Shown piece by piece: positions 38,840 through 49,642 of a DNA stretch of 53,379 bases. A program made the translations under genes and the position numbers. Source of the DNA: an uncultured Gallionellaceae bacterium (GTDB lineage: Bacteria; Pseudomonadota; Gammaproteobacteria; Burkholderiales; Gallionellaceae); NCBI GenBank assembly GCA_903876625.1, contig CAIRAO010000435.1, forward strand, positions 1 to 53,379. The letters are read 5' to 3'. Each line of letters opens with the position of its first letter. Position 1 is the stretch's first letter. The notes under the pieces are model-generated. The model ran no database searches and had not been told where the DNA came from. It saw nothing but the letters and a program-made list of their open reading frames with translations.

Positions 38840-39843
38840 GCAGCTAATTCCTCGGCGTATTGCAAGCTTTCACCTGCTTGCAACAACCCTTCGAAAAAAA
38901 TATTTACAGCTTGTAATTGTTCCGGGATGGATTCCAGTTGATTCATTTGATGACGAAAATGTGCAGAGCCAGCCAAACCCTTGGTGTACCATGAGATGTG
39001 TTTGCGCGCCACGCGCAGCCCTGATTGTTCGCCGTAGAAGGCGTAGAGTTCATGCACGTGCCCGATCAGTATTTCTTGTATCTCGCTTACTCGAGGCGAC
39101 AGCAGATGTGTTCCAGTGGCAAGAAAATGTGCGATCTCGCGGAATAACCAGGGGCGTCCTTGCGCTGCGCGGCCAATCATGACGGCATCAGCGCCGGTAT
39201 GCTGCAAAACGAAGCGCGCTTTTTCCGGCGTAGCAATATCACCGTTTGCAATGATGGGGATTTTAACGGCGGATTTTACCGCGCGAATCGTGTCGTATTC
39301 GGCATCGCCCGTATAGGCACAGGATCGAGTCCGTCCGTGGATGGCGAGGGCTTGGATGCCACTGGATTCGGCAATGCGGGCGATGTTGGTGGCATTACGA
39401 TTGGCCTTGTCCCAACCCGTGCGAATTTTAAGTGTAACCGGCACATCCACTGAGCTGACAACAGATTGTAGAATTTCGGCGACCAGTTTTTCATTTTGCA
39501 TTAATGCCGAACCAGCCATTACATTGCAGATTTTTTTGGCAGGACATCCCATGTTGATGTCAATAATCTGCGCACCGTGATCCACGTTGTAGCGTGCAGC
39601 CTGAGCGAGCATCTTGGGATCGGCACCAAGGATTTGTACAGAAATGGGATCAACTTCGCCTTCGTGATTGGCGCGGCGTTTGGTTTTCTCGGAACCATAC
39701 AGCAAAGAATTGGAAGCCACCATCTCGGACACAGCCATGCCCGCACCCATTCGTTTGCAAAGCATACGGAAAGGCCGATCCGTTACGCCGTCCATAGGCG
39801 CCACGATGAGGTTATTCTTGAGTTTATAACGGCCGATCTGCAT
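38836..39843 (-). CDS. dusB: tRNA-dihydrouridine synthase B
   Basis: VAPMDGVTDRPFRMLCKRMGAGMAVSEMV, DINMGCPAKKICN, fis neighbour. Confidence 0.95.
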   Translation of the reverse strand: MQIGRYKLKNNLIVAPMDGVTDRPFRMLCKRMGAGMAVSEMVASNSLLYGSEKTKRRANHEGEVDPISVQILGADPKMLAQAARYNVDHGAQIIDINMGCPAKKICNVMAGSALMQNEKLVAEILQSVVSSVDVPVTLKIRTGWDKANRNATNIARIAESSGIQALAIHGRTRSCAYTGDAEYDTIRAVKSAVKIPIIANGDIATPEKARFVLQHTGADAVMIGRAAQGRPWLFREIAHFLATGTHLLSPRVSEIQEILIGHVHELYAFYGEQSGLRVARKHISWYTKGLAGSAHFRHQMNQLESIPEQLQAVNIFFEGLLQAGESLQYAEELAA

Positions 39844-39928
39844 GATGATTTCCAAAGGGGGCAGTGATTATAAATTAATCAATCGCCTCGTGCTATGATG
39901 CTGTCAAATTTTTATCGGTTTGAACGCG

Positions 39929-41101
39929 ATGGAATTCGATATTGTCATTATTGGCGGCGGATTGGTTGGTGCCAGTCTTGCGGCATCCCTTAAATCAAGT
40001 GGATTGAGGCTTGCTTTGGTGGAGGGTCAGTCCTCACCAACATTGCCAGATAAAATTAATGCGGACGTCTGGGATAGCCGAATCTACGCGATCACGCCGG
40101 GCAATGCCGAATTTTTACGACAATGTGGTGCGTGGCAAAAGCTGGATATGTCTCGTGTGCAGCAAGTTGAAGAAATGCGCGTGTTCGGGGATGCAGATTC
40201 TGAACTTGATTTTAGCGCCTATCAGGTAGGTGCTGCAGAGCTCACTTTTATTCTTGAAAGCAGTTTATTGCAACGTGCCTTATGGGATGGACTGCAACAG
40301 CAGGAAAACCTGACAATGTTTAATCCCGCCCGCTGTACAGACTTGACTTGGCATCCTGAAGCGGCGCATCTCAAGTTGCAAGACGGTCGTGAAATCAAGG
40401 CGAAACTAATCGTGGGTGCAGATGGACGCGATTCATGGGTGCGCCACCAAGCAGGTATGGCAGAGACACCAACGCCGTACCATCAGCATGGAGTGGTCGC
40501 TAACTTCAGCATCAGTAAATCGCACAACAGCACAGCTTATCAATGGTTCAAGCCGGAGAGCATTCTTGCTCTCCTGCCTTTACCCGGGAAACGAGTTTCA
40601 ATCGTATGGTCAGTCAGCCCGGAAAGATCGGCTGAATTATTGTCACTATCGCCTGGGGAATTATGCAAGCAGGTTTCTGAGGCTTCGCAGGGACAATTGG
40701 GAGACCTCGAAGTCCTCACGGCCCCGGCCTCATTTTCATTGCGGGTGTTAAATTTGGCGCATATCACCAAGCCCCGGTTGGCCTTGGTCGGCGATGCCGC
40801 GCACAATGTTCATCCTTTGTCAGGACAAGGCGTGAATTTAGGTTTTCGCGATGCGCGCCAGTTGGTTGAAGTTTTGTTACAACGTGGCGTCCAAAGCGAT
40901 TGTGGAGACATCAAATTACTTCGCGCATATGAAAAAGCACGCCGGGAAGATATTCTTTCAATGCAACTGACCACTGACGCTTTGAAACATTTGTTCATTA
41001 ACGATAACCCATGGTTACGTAAAATACGTAATCTTGGCCTTAACGCAACTAATCATTTTACTCCTCTAAAAAAATTACTTGCACGCCACGCTCTCAATTA
41101 A
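39929..41101 (+). CDS. ubiH: UbiH/UbiF-family FAD monooxygenase
   Basis: FDIVIIGGGLVGASLAASL, LVGADGRDSWVRHQAG, LALVGDAAHNVHPLSGQGVNLGFRD; exact Ubi paralogue not resolvable. Confidence 0.85.
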   Translation: MEFDIVIIGGGLVGASLAASLKSSGLRLALVEGQSSPTLPDKINADVWDSRIYAITPGNAEFLRQCGAWQKLDMSRVQQVEEMRVFGDADSELDFSAYQVGAAELTFILESSLLQRALWDGLQQQENLTMFNPARCTDLTWHPEAAHLKLQDGREIKAKLIVGADGRDSWVRHQAGMAETPTPYHQHGVVANFSISKSHNSTAYQWFKPESILALLPLPGKRVSIVWSVSPERSAELLSLSPGELCKQVSEASQGQLGDLEVLTAPASFSLRVLNLAHITKPRLALVGDAAHNVHPLSGQGVNLGFRDARQLVEVLLQRGVQSDCGDIKLLRAYEKARREDILSMQLTTDALKHLFINDNPWLRKIRNLGLNATNHFTPLKKLLARHALN

Positions 41102-41123
41102 ACTAACTCAAGGATGTTTAAAG

Positions 41124-41822
41124 ATGTTCAGAATATTATTGGCTACACTATTGTCGATTTCTATAGCTCATGCAGCAGAAGCGGACCCTGCTCCTAAACT
41201 TAAAAGCGACTTGAGCAAGATTCTGGGAGAGGTCACACAGGTTAACCAATCGCCTATCTCAGGTATTTATGAAATAGTAACTCTGGATCATATTTTCTAT
41301 ACCGACAAAGGTGGACAATACCTGATTGACGGTAGCCTGTTCGATTTGAAAGCACGCCGCAATCTGACAGATGCACGTTCGCGCCAATTGTTCGCCGTGG
41401 ACTTTAGTAAATTACCGTTGGAAATTGCAGTAAAAAAAGTGAAGGGGAATGGCAGTCGCAAGATGGCTTATTTTACCGATCCCAATTGTGGTTGGTGCAA
41501 GAAGCTGGAACACGAGATGCAGAATGTAACGGACGTTACTATGTACCTGTTCCTGGCAACTTATATCGGGGGTGAAGATTCAGCCCAAAAAGCACAGGCT
41601 ATCTGGTGCAGTGAAGACAGGGCCAAAGCATGGGACGACTTGATGCTAAACGGAGTCAAGCCCGCGACCGGAAAATGTGATGCGCCGACATCCAAAGTCA
41701 TGGCGCTCGGTGAAAAACTCAAAGTGAACGGAACGCCTGCGCTCATTTTTGCCAACGGAGTTATAAATCCCGGCTATATGCCTGCTGCCGATTTGAACAA
41801 GGCGCTGGACAGCAACAAGTGA
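41124..41822 (+). CDS. dsbC: DsbC-family thiol:disulfide interchange protein
   Basis: Signal peptide, AYFTDPNCGWCKKLEHEM (CGWC), NGTPALIFANG. Confidence 0.9.
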   Translation: MFRILLATLLSISIAHAAEADPAPKLKSDLSKILGEVTQVNQSPISGIYEIVTLDHIFYTDKGGQYLIDGSLFDLKARRNLTDARSRQLFAVDFSKLPLEIAVKKVKGNGSRKMAYFTDPNCGWCKKLEHEMQNVTDVTMYLFLATYIGGEDSAQKAQAIWCSEDRAKAWDDLMLNGVKPATGKCDAPTSKVMALGEKLKVNGTPALIFANGVINPGYMPAADLNKALDSNK

Positions 41823-42289
41823 CAGTCAGAAAAATTCCATATTTTCTGGCTAACTTAAGCACAGTACTTTGGGTCGGAGGTACATGGGCGGTTGGATATC
41901 TTGCTGTACCTGTTTTATTTCGAACATTGCCAGATCACCAACTGGCGGGCCTATTGGCAGGCAAGATGTTTGAGTGGATGGGATGTGTTGGCATCGTATG
42001 TGCGATATATTTGTTGGCATACCAATACGTTCAATCCGGGCACGAAGTCTGGAAAAGTCGATATTTTCTAATGGTAGCTTTCATGTTAGCGATATTGCTC
42101 GTCATTCAATGCGGTATCCAGCCTGTGATGGCTGACCTAAAGGCTCAGGCAATACCGCTTGATGTGATGCAAAGCCCGTTAGCATTTAAATTCAAGATGT
42201 TACACGGATTGTCTGAGATTCTCTATTTATCGCAAAGTCTACTAGGGATAGTCATAGTCCTCGGTCGGGTGCCCACTAAGAATATATAG
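41819..42289 (+). CDS. DUF4149 membrane protein (GTG start)
   Basis: Four predicted TM segments, LWVGGTWAVGYLAVPVLF; overlaps dsbC stop. Confidence 0.75.
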   Translation: MTVRKIPYFLANLSTVLWVGGTWAVGYLAVPVLFRTLPDHQLAGLLAGKMFEWMGCVGIVCAIYLLAYQYVQSGHEVWKSRYFLMVAFMLAILLVIQCGIQPVMADLKAQAIPLDVMQSPLAFKFKMLHGLSEILYLSQSLLGIVIVLGRVPTKNI

Positions 42290-42366
42290 GCCTTTTTTCT
42301 TATTGATTTTTTGTGAAATGGTGGCAAGCTTCGCTTTGTGAATATGCCGTTCTACGGGAGAAAGCC

Positions 42367-43542
42367 ATGCTGAATAATCTCAATCGGGAAATCTATGACG
42401 TAGGTGAAATCATCTTTAAAGAGGGCGATGACGGTGATGGCGCTTTTTTGATCGAGGAAGGTTTGATCGAAATCAGCGTGATGATTAATGGTGTGGAACA
42501 ACAGATCAACAAAATCGGCAAAGGCGAATTGTTTGGTGAAGTCGCATTGATCGATCATCAGCCTAGAACAGCAACTGCGAAAGCGATAGAAAAAACCGTT
42601 TTAGTCGCGATACAACGCACGTTGGTAAATGAGCTATTGGAAAAGACAGACCCCATTGTTCGCCACCTGCTCTTGGTAATTCTGGATCGCTTTCGCACCA
42701 AACAAGGACATTTGCAACAATCATTAACTGCCCCACGACTTGCAGAAATAACCTCAAAGAGAAATTCTTTACGTGGAGAAGCAACTCATAAATTGACTTT
42801 GGCAAATGATATCAGCCGGGCACTGGTTAAAGACGAATTTGAATTATTCTATCAGCCTATTTGTGCATTAGATTCATGCCAGATAGCCGGATACGAAGCG
42901 TTGATACGTTGGCGTCATCCAATTCAAGGCTTAATGCCGCCACTTGATTTCCTTTGGCTCGCAGAGCAAACCGGGCAAATTCGTGAAGTCGGACTTTGGA
43001 CTCTTGAGCGTGCGTGCCGTGACTGGCCGGTTTTGAAGAAAACCACAAAATCCGATTTGCCATTTGTCAGCGTTAACATGTCGCCGTCTCAATTGATTGG
43101 AGAAAGTTTTATTGAGGACGTGAAATCAATCATCGCCTTCTATAAAATGCCGCCGATAGAATTGAAACTTGAACTTACCGAGACCGTCATCATCAACAAC
43201 CCTGATCTGGCGCTGCAACTTCTGATGCAGTTGACGGAACTTGGCAGCACATTGGCTATTGATGATTTCGGAACAGGATACTCGTCACTGGAAACTTTGG
43301 ATCGTTATCCCATCGGTACGCTGAAGGTTGATCGTTATTTTACCAGTTCGATGTTAGCCTCACCCCAGAGTAGGGAAATCGTCAATTCATCTATCCATCT
43401 TGCTCATTCTCTCGGAATGGACGTCGTGGCGGAAGGAGTTGAGACGGAAGATGTGCGTAGAAAATTACTTGAGCTTGGTTGCAACTATGGACAGGGCTGG
43501 TTGTTCGGGCGTCCTGCCGAGTTAACCAATATCAAAACATAA
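42367..43542 (+). CDS. Cyclic-nucleotide-binding-domain plus EAL phosphodiesterase
   Basis: GDGAFLIEEGLIEI...GELFGEVALIDHQPRTATAKA (cNMP fold); YEALIRWRHP, NMSPSQL, LTETV, IDDFGTGYSSLETL, VAEGVE. Confidence 0.93.
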   Translation: MLNNLNREIYDVGEIIFKEGDDGDGAFLIEEGLIEISVMINGVEQQINKIGKGELFGEVALIDHQPRTATAKAIEKTVLVAIQRTLVNELLEKTDPIVRHLLLVILDRFRTKQGHLQQSLTAPRLAEITSKRNSLRGEATHKLTLANDISRALVKDEFELFYQPICALDSCQIAGYEALIRWRHPIQGLMPPLDFLWLAEQTGQIREVGLWTLERACRDWPVLKKTTKSDLPFVSVNMSPSQLIGESFIEDVKSIIAFYKMPPIELKLELTETVIINNPDLALQLLMQLTELGSTLAIDDFGTGYSSLETLDRYPIGTLKVDRYFTSSMLASPQSREIVNSSIHLAHSLGMDVVAEGVETEDVRRKLLELGCNYGQGWLFGRPAELTNIKT

Positions 43543-43590
43543 ATTTCGGTCGTAATATGGCACGAGTAAACGGCGCGTTGCCTATCTTAC

Positions 43591-44001
43591 TTACCATGCC
43601 CCGATTTTAAACCGCTCGATTTCTCTTCGATCTCTTTTGGTGGGACGCCCTTTTAGATCAGACAGCTTGGGTTGTGATTTGATTTCTGTGGCAAGCGTTT
43701 CACGCTTTAACTTGCCTGCTTCAGTTTCGCGATAAAGTTTTTGAGCCTGGGGTGCGGGTCCGCGCTTATCGGATAGAGCAAGCACCTCTACTTCAAACAA
43801 ATAGGGCCCAAGACGAATGGACAACATGTCGCCCGGAGTGATGGTCTTGGCCGGTTTCACTCGAGTGTTATTGTGAAGCACTTTACCGCACTCAATAGCG
43901 TCAACAGCAAGCGCGCGAGTTTTATAAAAACGTGCCGCCCATAACCATTTGTCGATACGAAGTTTTAAGCTATCTGGTTGAGGAGCCAAATTTTTTGTCA
44001 T
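43591..44001 (-). CDS. hslR: S4-domain RNA-binding protein (Hsp15-like)
   Basis: LRIDKWLWAARFYKTRALAVDAIECGKVLHNN. Confidence 0.88.
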   Translation of the reverse strand: MTKNLAPQPDSLKLRIDKWLWAARFYKTRALAVDAIECGKVLHNNTRVKPAKTITPGDMLSIRLGPYLFEVEVLALSDKRGPAPQAQKLYRETEAGKLKRETLATEIKSQPKLSDLKGRPTKRDRREIERFKIGAW

Positions 44002-44081
44002 CTTTTACCATTCATAAAATTACATCTCCGGCGCCGATTCGCTGAAGAAAGACTCGAAAGGTTCGACTATTAAAAGCCTGC

Positions 44082-45278
44082 TCAATTTAACGTAGGCTCC
44101 ATACCCTTGGGAAACAACACCCACATTTTCCCCGACTGTTTCATACTCCCCGCGTGTATGGCAGCCAATTCCCCAAATCCCCAGAAAAAATCAGCACGCA
44201 CAGCACCTCTAATTGCACCACCTGTATCTTGCGCATACATTAATCGATTAAGCGGTATTTGGCTATTAGGCATGGTGGTAGATAAAAATACTGGAACACC
44301 AAGTGGAATGATATGTGGATCAACTGCCAGGCTATATTCGCTAGTGAGTGGAACGCCAAGAGCACCAAGTGGAGCCGAAAGTGTATCCGGTAATTCTCGG
44401 AAGAAAATGTAGCTTGGGTTCTGATCCAAAAGAATTAATAGGCGTTCAGGGTTCGTTTCTGCCCAATTCTTGATTGCTTGCATTGAGGCTTCTTCTGGTT
44501 TGAGTTCACCCATTTCAATCAATTTTTTCCCGATAGAAACGTAGGGATGTCCATTTTGTTCGGCATAGCCAATTTTTACACGGCGACCATCTTCAAGTTC
44601 AATACGTCCTGAACCTTGAATTTGCAAAAAAAACAGTTCAACCGCATTTTCAACCCAAAATAATTCGTGACCCAGCAACGAAGATACGTCCGCATCTATT
44701 TCAGCTCGATTGAAATAGGGAACAACTTTTTTCCCCTCCAATCTTCCGCGCAAGCGTAAGCCTTTAAGCTGCGGGTAGACTTCGCTTAGATCAACCACAA
44801 GCATGTCATCCGGGGCGCTATAGATTGGATAACGGAAACGATCACTCTTGTGGCGACTGCCCAAGAGCAAGGGTTCGTAATATCCGGTTATAAGGCCATG
44901 ATCACTACCATCAGAATTAAGTACTTGATAAGGAGTGAACCAGGCTTCGTAAAAATTACGCTGCGCAGCGCTAGTGTTGGCATCAATTTTATCAGCGGCA
45001 ACGCAGACCGCCAGCCATCTGGTCTTGTATCTTAGAGCACGGCAAGTTTGCTGAAAAGCGGACCATGAAGGTGTGAGATCTAGTGATGTCCAGTCGGGGA
45101 TATCAGTCCACTTATTGAGCATGTAAGTCGGAGTGACAGCGGGCGGAATTTCAATCCGAGGAGGTTTAGGTGGAATCTTTGTTTGGCAAGCAGCCAGCAA
45201 AATTATTGCAGGCAAGACTAGCCAAAAATGTCGTTTCAAATCTAAAGCCATACAACTAATGCAAGACGCGGGGCACAC
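44082..45278 (-). CDS. mltA: Membrane-bound lytic murein transglycosylase A
   Basis: GLITGYYEPLLLGS, FFLQIQGSGRIELEDGR, YAQDTGGAIRGAVRADFFWG. Confidence 0.94.
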   Translation of the reverse strand: MCPASCISCMALDLKRHFWLVLPAIILLAACQTKIPPKPPRIEIPPAVTPTYMLNKWTDIPDWTSLDLTPSWSAFQQTCRALRYKTRWLAVCVAADKIDANTSAAQRNFYEAWFTPYQVLNSDGSDHGLITGYYEPLLLGSRHKSDRFRYPIYSAPDDMLVVDLSEVYPQLKGLRLRGRLEGKKVVPYFNRAEIDADVSSLLGHELFWVENAVELFFLQIQGSGRIELEDGRRVKIGYAEQNGHPYVSIGKKLIEMGELKPEEASMQAIKNWAETNPERLLILLDQNPSYIFFRELPDTLSAPLGALGVPLTSEYSLAVDPHIIPLGVPVFLSTTMPNSQIPLNRLMYAQDTGGAIRGAVRADFFWGFGELAAIHAGSMKQSGKMWVLFPKGMEPTLN

Positions 45279-45642
45279 TCAGGACAAACTGTTGGATGGG
45301 CACAGTAAATTCGGTGCCATCATCCAGTGCCATTTGATAGCTGCCCGACATCGTGCCAACTTGCGTCGCCAAAACTGTGCCACTGGTGTACTCGAAACTC
45401 TGCCCAGGGTTGATTACTGGCTGTTCACCAACAACTCCTTTACCATTTACTGATTGCAAATGATTGTTAGAGTCAGTGATAACCCAATGACGAGCCAACA
45501 GTTTTACTGCCTGCTTTCCCTCATTGCTAACTGTAATGGTATAGGCAAAAACAAAACGGTTTTCGGGTTCGTCAGACTGTTCCGATAAGTACTTGACGCG
45601 CACTGAAACTTGAATACGATAATCTGTTATATCTTCCATCAT
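45256..45642 (-). CDS. apaG: ApaG
   Basis: ARHWVITDSNNHLQSVNGKGVVGEQPVINPGQSFEYTSG. Confidence 0.95.
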   Translation of the reverse strand: MMEDITDYRIQVSVRVKYLSEQSDEPENRFVFAYTITVSNEGKQAVKLLARHWVITDSNNHLQSVNGKGVVGEQPVINPGQSFEYTSGTVLATQVGTMSGSYQMALDDGTEFTVPIQQFVLSVPRVLH

Positions 45643-45736
45643 CGTATTTCACCGTATTTTCCCTTCCATGACAAGCTCGATGTGGGTGTTTCAGTTAGAA
45701 TATCCCTCCAAATTTCAAACGAACAAGGATTAAATC

Positions 45737-46426
45737 ATGGATTTCCAGATCGCTCCCTCGATTCTATCTGCCAATTTCGCCAAGCTTGGCGAAGAAGTTG
45801 ATAACGTTCTTGCCTCTGGTGCGGACATTGTGCACTTCGATGTGATGGACAATCATTATGTGCCAAACTTAACGATCGGGCCGCTGGTGTGCGAAGCATT
45901 GCGCAAGCATGGAGTCACGGCTCCCATCGACGTTCACCTGATGGTTAAACCTGTTGATCGTATCATCCCGGATTTCGCCAAGGCAGGGGCAACTTATATT
46001 ACCTTCCATCCGGAAGCATCCGAGCACATCGACCGCACAATCGGACTGATCAAAGAAAGCGGTTGCAAAGCTGGTCTGGTGTTTAACCCGGCAACACCAC
46101 TGGATATTCTGGAGTACACCCTGCCTAAACTTGATATGGTATTACTCATGTCGGTGAACCCCGGTTTCGGTGGACAGAAATTTATTCCCCATGCACTGGA
46201 TAAAGCGCGTCAAGTGAGCAAATTGATCGCAGCGGGAAAATATAACTGTCGTCTGGAAATTGATGGTGGAGTTGGCCCGGCAAATATTAAAGAAGTCGCT
46301 GAGGCAGGCGTGGATACGTTTGTCGCAGGTTCTGCGATATTTGGCAAACGCAATGATAAAGACAAGAACCACTACAACACGATCATTGCTGAATTACGTG
46401 CGGAATTAGCCAGAGTGGCACGTTGA
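45737..46426 (+). CDS. rpe: Ribulose-phosphate 3-epimerase
   Basis: [48 protein letters not shown]. Confidence 0.97.
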   Translation: MDFQIAPSILSANFAKLGEEVDNVLASGADIVHFDVMDNHYVPNLTIGPLVCEALRKHGVTAPIDVHLMVKPVDRIIPDFAKAGATYITFHPEASEHIDRTIGLIKESGCKAGLVFNPATPLDILEYTLPKLDMVLLMSVNPGFGGQKFIPHALDKARQVSKLIAAGKYNCRLEIDGGVGPANIKEVAEAGVDTFVAGSAIFGKRNDKDKNHYNTIIAELRAELARVAR

Positions 46427-46441
46427 AAAGGAAACAAAAAG

Positions 46442-46738
46442 ATGTCTTCACGCATATTTCTGATGTTGCTGTGTCTTATGCTGCTTGCCGGTTGTGACAA
46501 AATTAAATCCATGTTGGGAGCTCCGGCAGTTGCGGACCCAAAAGAACTTGATGCTCAAGCAATTGGGTACGCCTGCAGGGTTTCCAAGAAACAGCCCGAG
46601 CCATGCATGAAGGAGAATGATACACACAGTCCTTCGCAAATACTTAATGGTTGGAAAAACGCGGATAAAGACATCAAGGCAAGAGTAATTGATGCCAGTC
46701 CGAACGCTGAACCTTCTGCAAGTGCTGTAGGAAAATGA
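46442..46738 (+). CDS. Small putative lipoprotein
   Basis: MSSRIFLMLLCLMLLAGC lipobox; between rpe and gph. Confidence 0.75.
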   Translation: MSSRIFLMLLCLMLLAGCDKIKSMLGAPAVADPKELDAQAIGYACRVSKKQPEPCMKENDTHSPSQILNGWKNADKDIKARVIDASPNAEPSASAVGK

Positions 46739-46784
46739 TTCTGACCCCATGGGCAACAACTTAGTGTCCACAATTATGAGCAAA

Positions 46785-47456
46785 TTCCCGATACCAATAA
46801 AAGCCATCTTGCTCGATCTGGATGGCACCTTATTGCACACCGCACCGGAATTGGCCGAATCGGCAAACCGTATGCTGCGCGATCTGGTTCGTCCAGCAGT
46901 GTCGCAAGAATTATTAATGAGTTACATCGGCAATGGAATTTCATGGCTGGTCAAACGTGCCTTAACAGGCAATATGCACGCGGAACCTGACTCAGCTTTG
47001 TATGAAAAAGCCTTGCCGATCTTCGAAAAGCATTACAGCGAATTATTGCTGCAAAGCAAACCATTTATGGACGTGGTTAAAGGCTTGGACGAAATGAAAG
47101 CCGTAGGATATCGCATGGGATGCATCACCAACAAAGTCGCGCGTTACACCGAGCCATTGTTGAAAGGTCTCGGCCTCGCGAAATATTTTGAAATTGTGCT
47201 TTCCGGCGATTCCTTACCTGAGAAAAAACCGCATCCGATGCCGCTGTTGCATGCGGCTAAATTTTTTAATGTGCCGGTAAAGAGTTTACTTTTGATCGGC
47301 GACTCGCTCAGCGACACCCTTGCTGCCCGTGCTGCAGGCTGCCCGGTGTTTTGTGTTCCCTATGGATACAATCACGGCGAACCGGTGGAAAGTTTGGACC
47401 AGGATGCTGTTATTCCAGGATTACCTGCAGCGCTGACACTGATCAAGCTTGCCTGA
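46785..47456 (+). CDS. gph: Phosphoglycolate phosphatase
   Basis: ILLDLDGTLLHTAPELAESANRML, GCITNKVARYTEPLL, IGDSLSDTLAARAAGC. Confidence 0.93.
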   Translation, partial: FPIPIKAILLDLDGTLLHTAPELAESANRMLRDLVRPAVSQELLMSYIGNGISWLVKRALTGNMHAEPDSALYEKALPIFEKHYSELLLQSKPFMDVVKGLDEMKAVGYRMGCITNKVARYTEPLLKGLGLAKYFEIVLSGDSLPEKKPHPMPLLHAAKFFNVPVKSLLLIGDSLSDTLAARAAGCPVFCVPYGYNHGEPVESLDQDAVIPGLPAALTLIKLA

Positions 47457-47571
47457 AAATGAAATCAAACAAACTCCTCAGTTGGCGATGGTGCTGATGT
47501 AATTTTAGGTTGGGTTGTATGCTTTAAACTTCCCGACATGGCGCCCAAGGAATGCTATTTTAGGAGTTGTT

Positions 47572-49059
47572 ATGCTGTCCCCGATCACCCAAACTGAATT
47601 CGATAACCTTGCTGCACAAGGTTACAACCGTATCCCACTGGTTGTAGAAACATTAGCCGATCTTGATACACCTTTATCGCTTTACCTTAAGCTAGCCAAT
47701 CGACCCTTTTCTTATTTATTGGAATCGGTGCAAGGCGGGGAGCGTTTCGGGCGCTATTCGTTTATCGGGTTGCCTGCAGAGACCCGTATCACTGTGAGAG
47801 GTTCGCAAGTCACGCTGACCACACCCTCAGAAGAAACTTCACAGCAAGTTGCAAATCCGCTGGACTTTATTGAAGAGTATCAAGCCCAATTTAAGGTTGC
47901 TCCGCTATCCGGCTTGCCGCGTTTCACTGGCGGGCTGGCCGGATACTTCGGCTATGACACAGTTCGCTACATCGAGCCGCGCTTGGCCAAGACCGTCAAA
48001 AAAGATGTAATTGGCACACCTGATATTTTGCTTATGCTCACTGAACAATTAGCAGTGATCGACAATCTTTCGGGCAAGCTGTCTTTCATTGTGTATGCTG
48101 ATCCGGCACAAGAAGGCGCTTATCTCAAAGCAAGTCAGCGGCTGGATGCTTTGCTGCGCTCACTGCGCCAACCGGTAAAAATTCCTGACGCGCCGCAACT
48201 GAGAAACCTCGAAGCAAAGTCAGAATTCGGCGAGGCAGAATTCAAACGTGCAGTAGAAATCGCAAAACAATATATCTTTGACGGTGACATCATGCAGGTG
48301 GTGTTGTCACAACGAATGGTGCAACCCTTTGCAGCTTCCCCGATGTCACTATACCGCGCACTGCGCAGTATTAATCCGTCACCGTATATGTTTTATTATG
48401 ACATGGGCGACCATCATGTCGTCGGCTCTTCGCCGGAGATTCTCGCGCGTGTTGAAGGCAACACTGTCACAGTGCGCCCTATCGCTGGCACACGACCGCG
48501 CGGCAAAACTGCGCAGCAGGATATCGAACTGGCACAAGAATTATTAGCCGACCCAAAAGAGCTGGCAGAACATCTCATGCTGATCGATCTGGGTCGAAAT
48601 GACATAGGGCGTGTGGCGCAATATGGCACCGTAAGACTCACTGACAAAATGGTGATCGAACGCTATTCGCACGTCATGCACATCGTCTCCAACGTTGACG
48701 CGCAACTCAAGCCGGACTTAAGTGCGATGGATGTACTTAAGGCAACATTCCCTGCTGGAACAGTGTCAGGTGCGGCTAAAGTCCGTGCTATGGAAATAAT
48801 CGATGAACTTGAACCTAGCAAACGCGGCATCTACGCAGGCGCTGTGGGTTATCTCGCCTTCAACGGTGATATGGATGTTGCTATCGCTCTACGCACGGCG
48901 GTAGTAAAAAACCAAACTCTCTATGTGCAAGCGGGTGCAGGTATCGTTGCAGATTCAGTGCCCGAAAGCGAGTGGACAGAAACGCAGAATAAAGCCCGGG
49001 CTGTCTTACGCGCAGCCGAGATGGTGCTGGATGGGCTTGATGCCAAAGTGCATCGCTAG
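47572..49059 (+). CDS. trpE: Anthranilate synthase component I
   Basis: [65 protein letters not shown]. Confidence 0.97.
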   Translation: MLSPITQTEFDNLAAQGYNRIPLVVETLADLDTPLSLYLKLANRPFSYLLESVQGGERFGRYSFIGLPAETRITVRGSQVTLTTPSEETSQQVANPLDFIEEYQAQFKVAPLSGLPRFTGGLAGYFGYDTVRYIEPRLAKTVKKDVIGTPDILLMLTEQLAVIDNLSGKLSFIVYADPAQEGAYLKASQRLDALLRSLRQPVKIPDAPQLRNLEAKSEFGEAEFKRAVEIAKQYIFDGDIMQVVLSQRMVQPFAASPMSLYRALRSINPSPYMFYYDMGDHHVVGSSPEILARVEGNTVTVRPIAGTRPRGKTAQQDIELAQELLADPKELAEHLMLIDLGRNDIGRVAQYGTVRLTDKMVIERYSHVMHIVSNVDAQLKPDLSAMDVLKATFPAGTVSGAAKVRAMEIIDELEPSKRGIYAGAVGYLAFNGDMDVAIALRTAVVKNQTLYVQAGAGIVADSVPESEWTETQNKARAVLRAAEMVLDGLDAKVHR

Positions 49060-49070
49060 GAGGAACGAAT

Positions 49071-49640
49071 ATGTTACTAATGATCGATAACTACGATTCC
49101 TTCACCTACAACCTGGTGCAATACTTTGCCGAGTTGGGCGCTGAAGTTGAGGTTTACAGAAATGATGAGATCACAGTTGAACAGATTGAAAAATTGAAGC
49201 CACAACACATCGTCGTATCTCCAGGCCCGTGTACACCTAATGAGGCTGGTATTTCGGTTGCGACGATAAACCGTTTTGCAGGCAAGATTCCGCTATTGGG
49301 TGTTTGTCTTGGGCATCAGAGTATTGGTCAGGCTTTTGGAGGCAAGATCATTCACGCCAAGACACTGATGCATGGCAAGACTTCTCAGATACATCATCAC
49401 GGGAATAGTGTGTTCACCGGTCTACCCAATCCTTTCACAGCCACTCGTTACCATTCATTAGTGATCGAGCGTGAAACGATGCCGGACTGTCTGGAGATCA
49501 CTGCATGGACTGATGACGGTGAGATCATGGGTGTGCGTCATAAAACATTGGCAGTGCATGGTGTGCAATTTCATCCGGAATCAATCCTCACCGAGCATGG
49601 ACATGAGATGTTGAAAAACTTTCTCGAAGGGAAGAAATAA
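49071..49640 (+). CDS. trpG: Anthranilate synthase component II (glutamine amidotransferase)
   Basis: [57 protein letters not shown]. Confidence 0.97.
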   Translation: MLLMIDNYDSFTYNLVQYFAELGAEVEVYRNDEITVEQIEKLKPQHIVVSPGPCTPNEAGISVATINRFAGKIPLLGVCLGHQSIGQAFGGKIIHAKTLMHGKTSQIHHHGNSVFTGLPNPFTATRYHSLVIERETMPDCLEITAWTDDGEIMGVRHKTLAVHGVQFHPESILTEHGHEMLKNFLEGKK

Positions 49641-49642
49641 AT

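Noticed and set aside
47457-47571. trp leader/attenuator ahead of trpE
   Set aside because: No Trp-rich leader peptide or clear antiterminator pair found.
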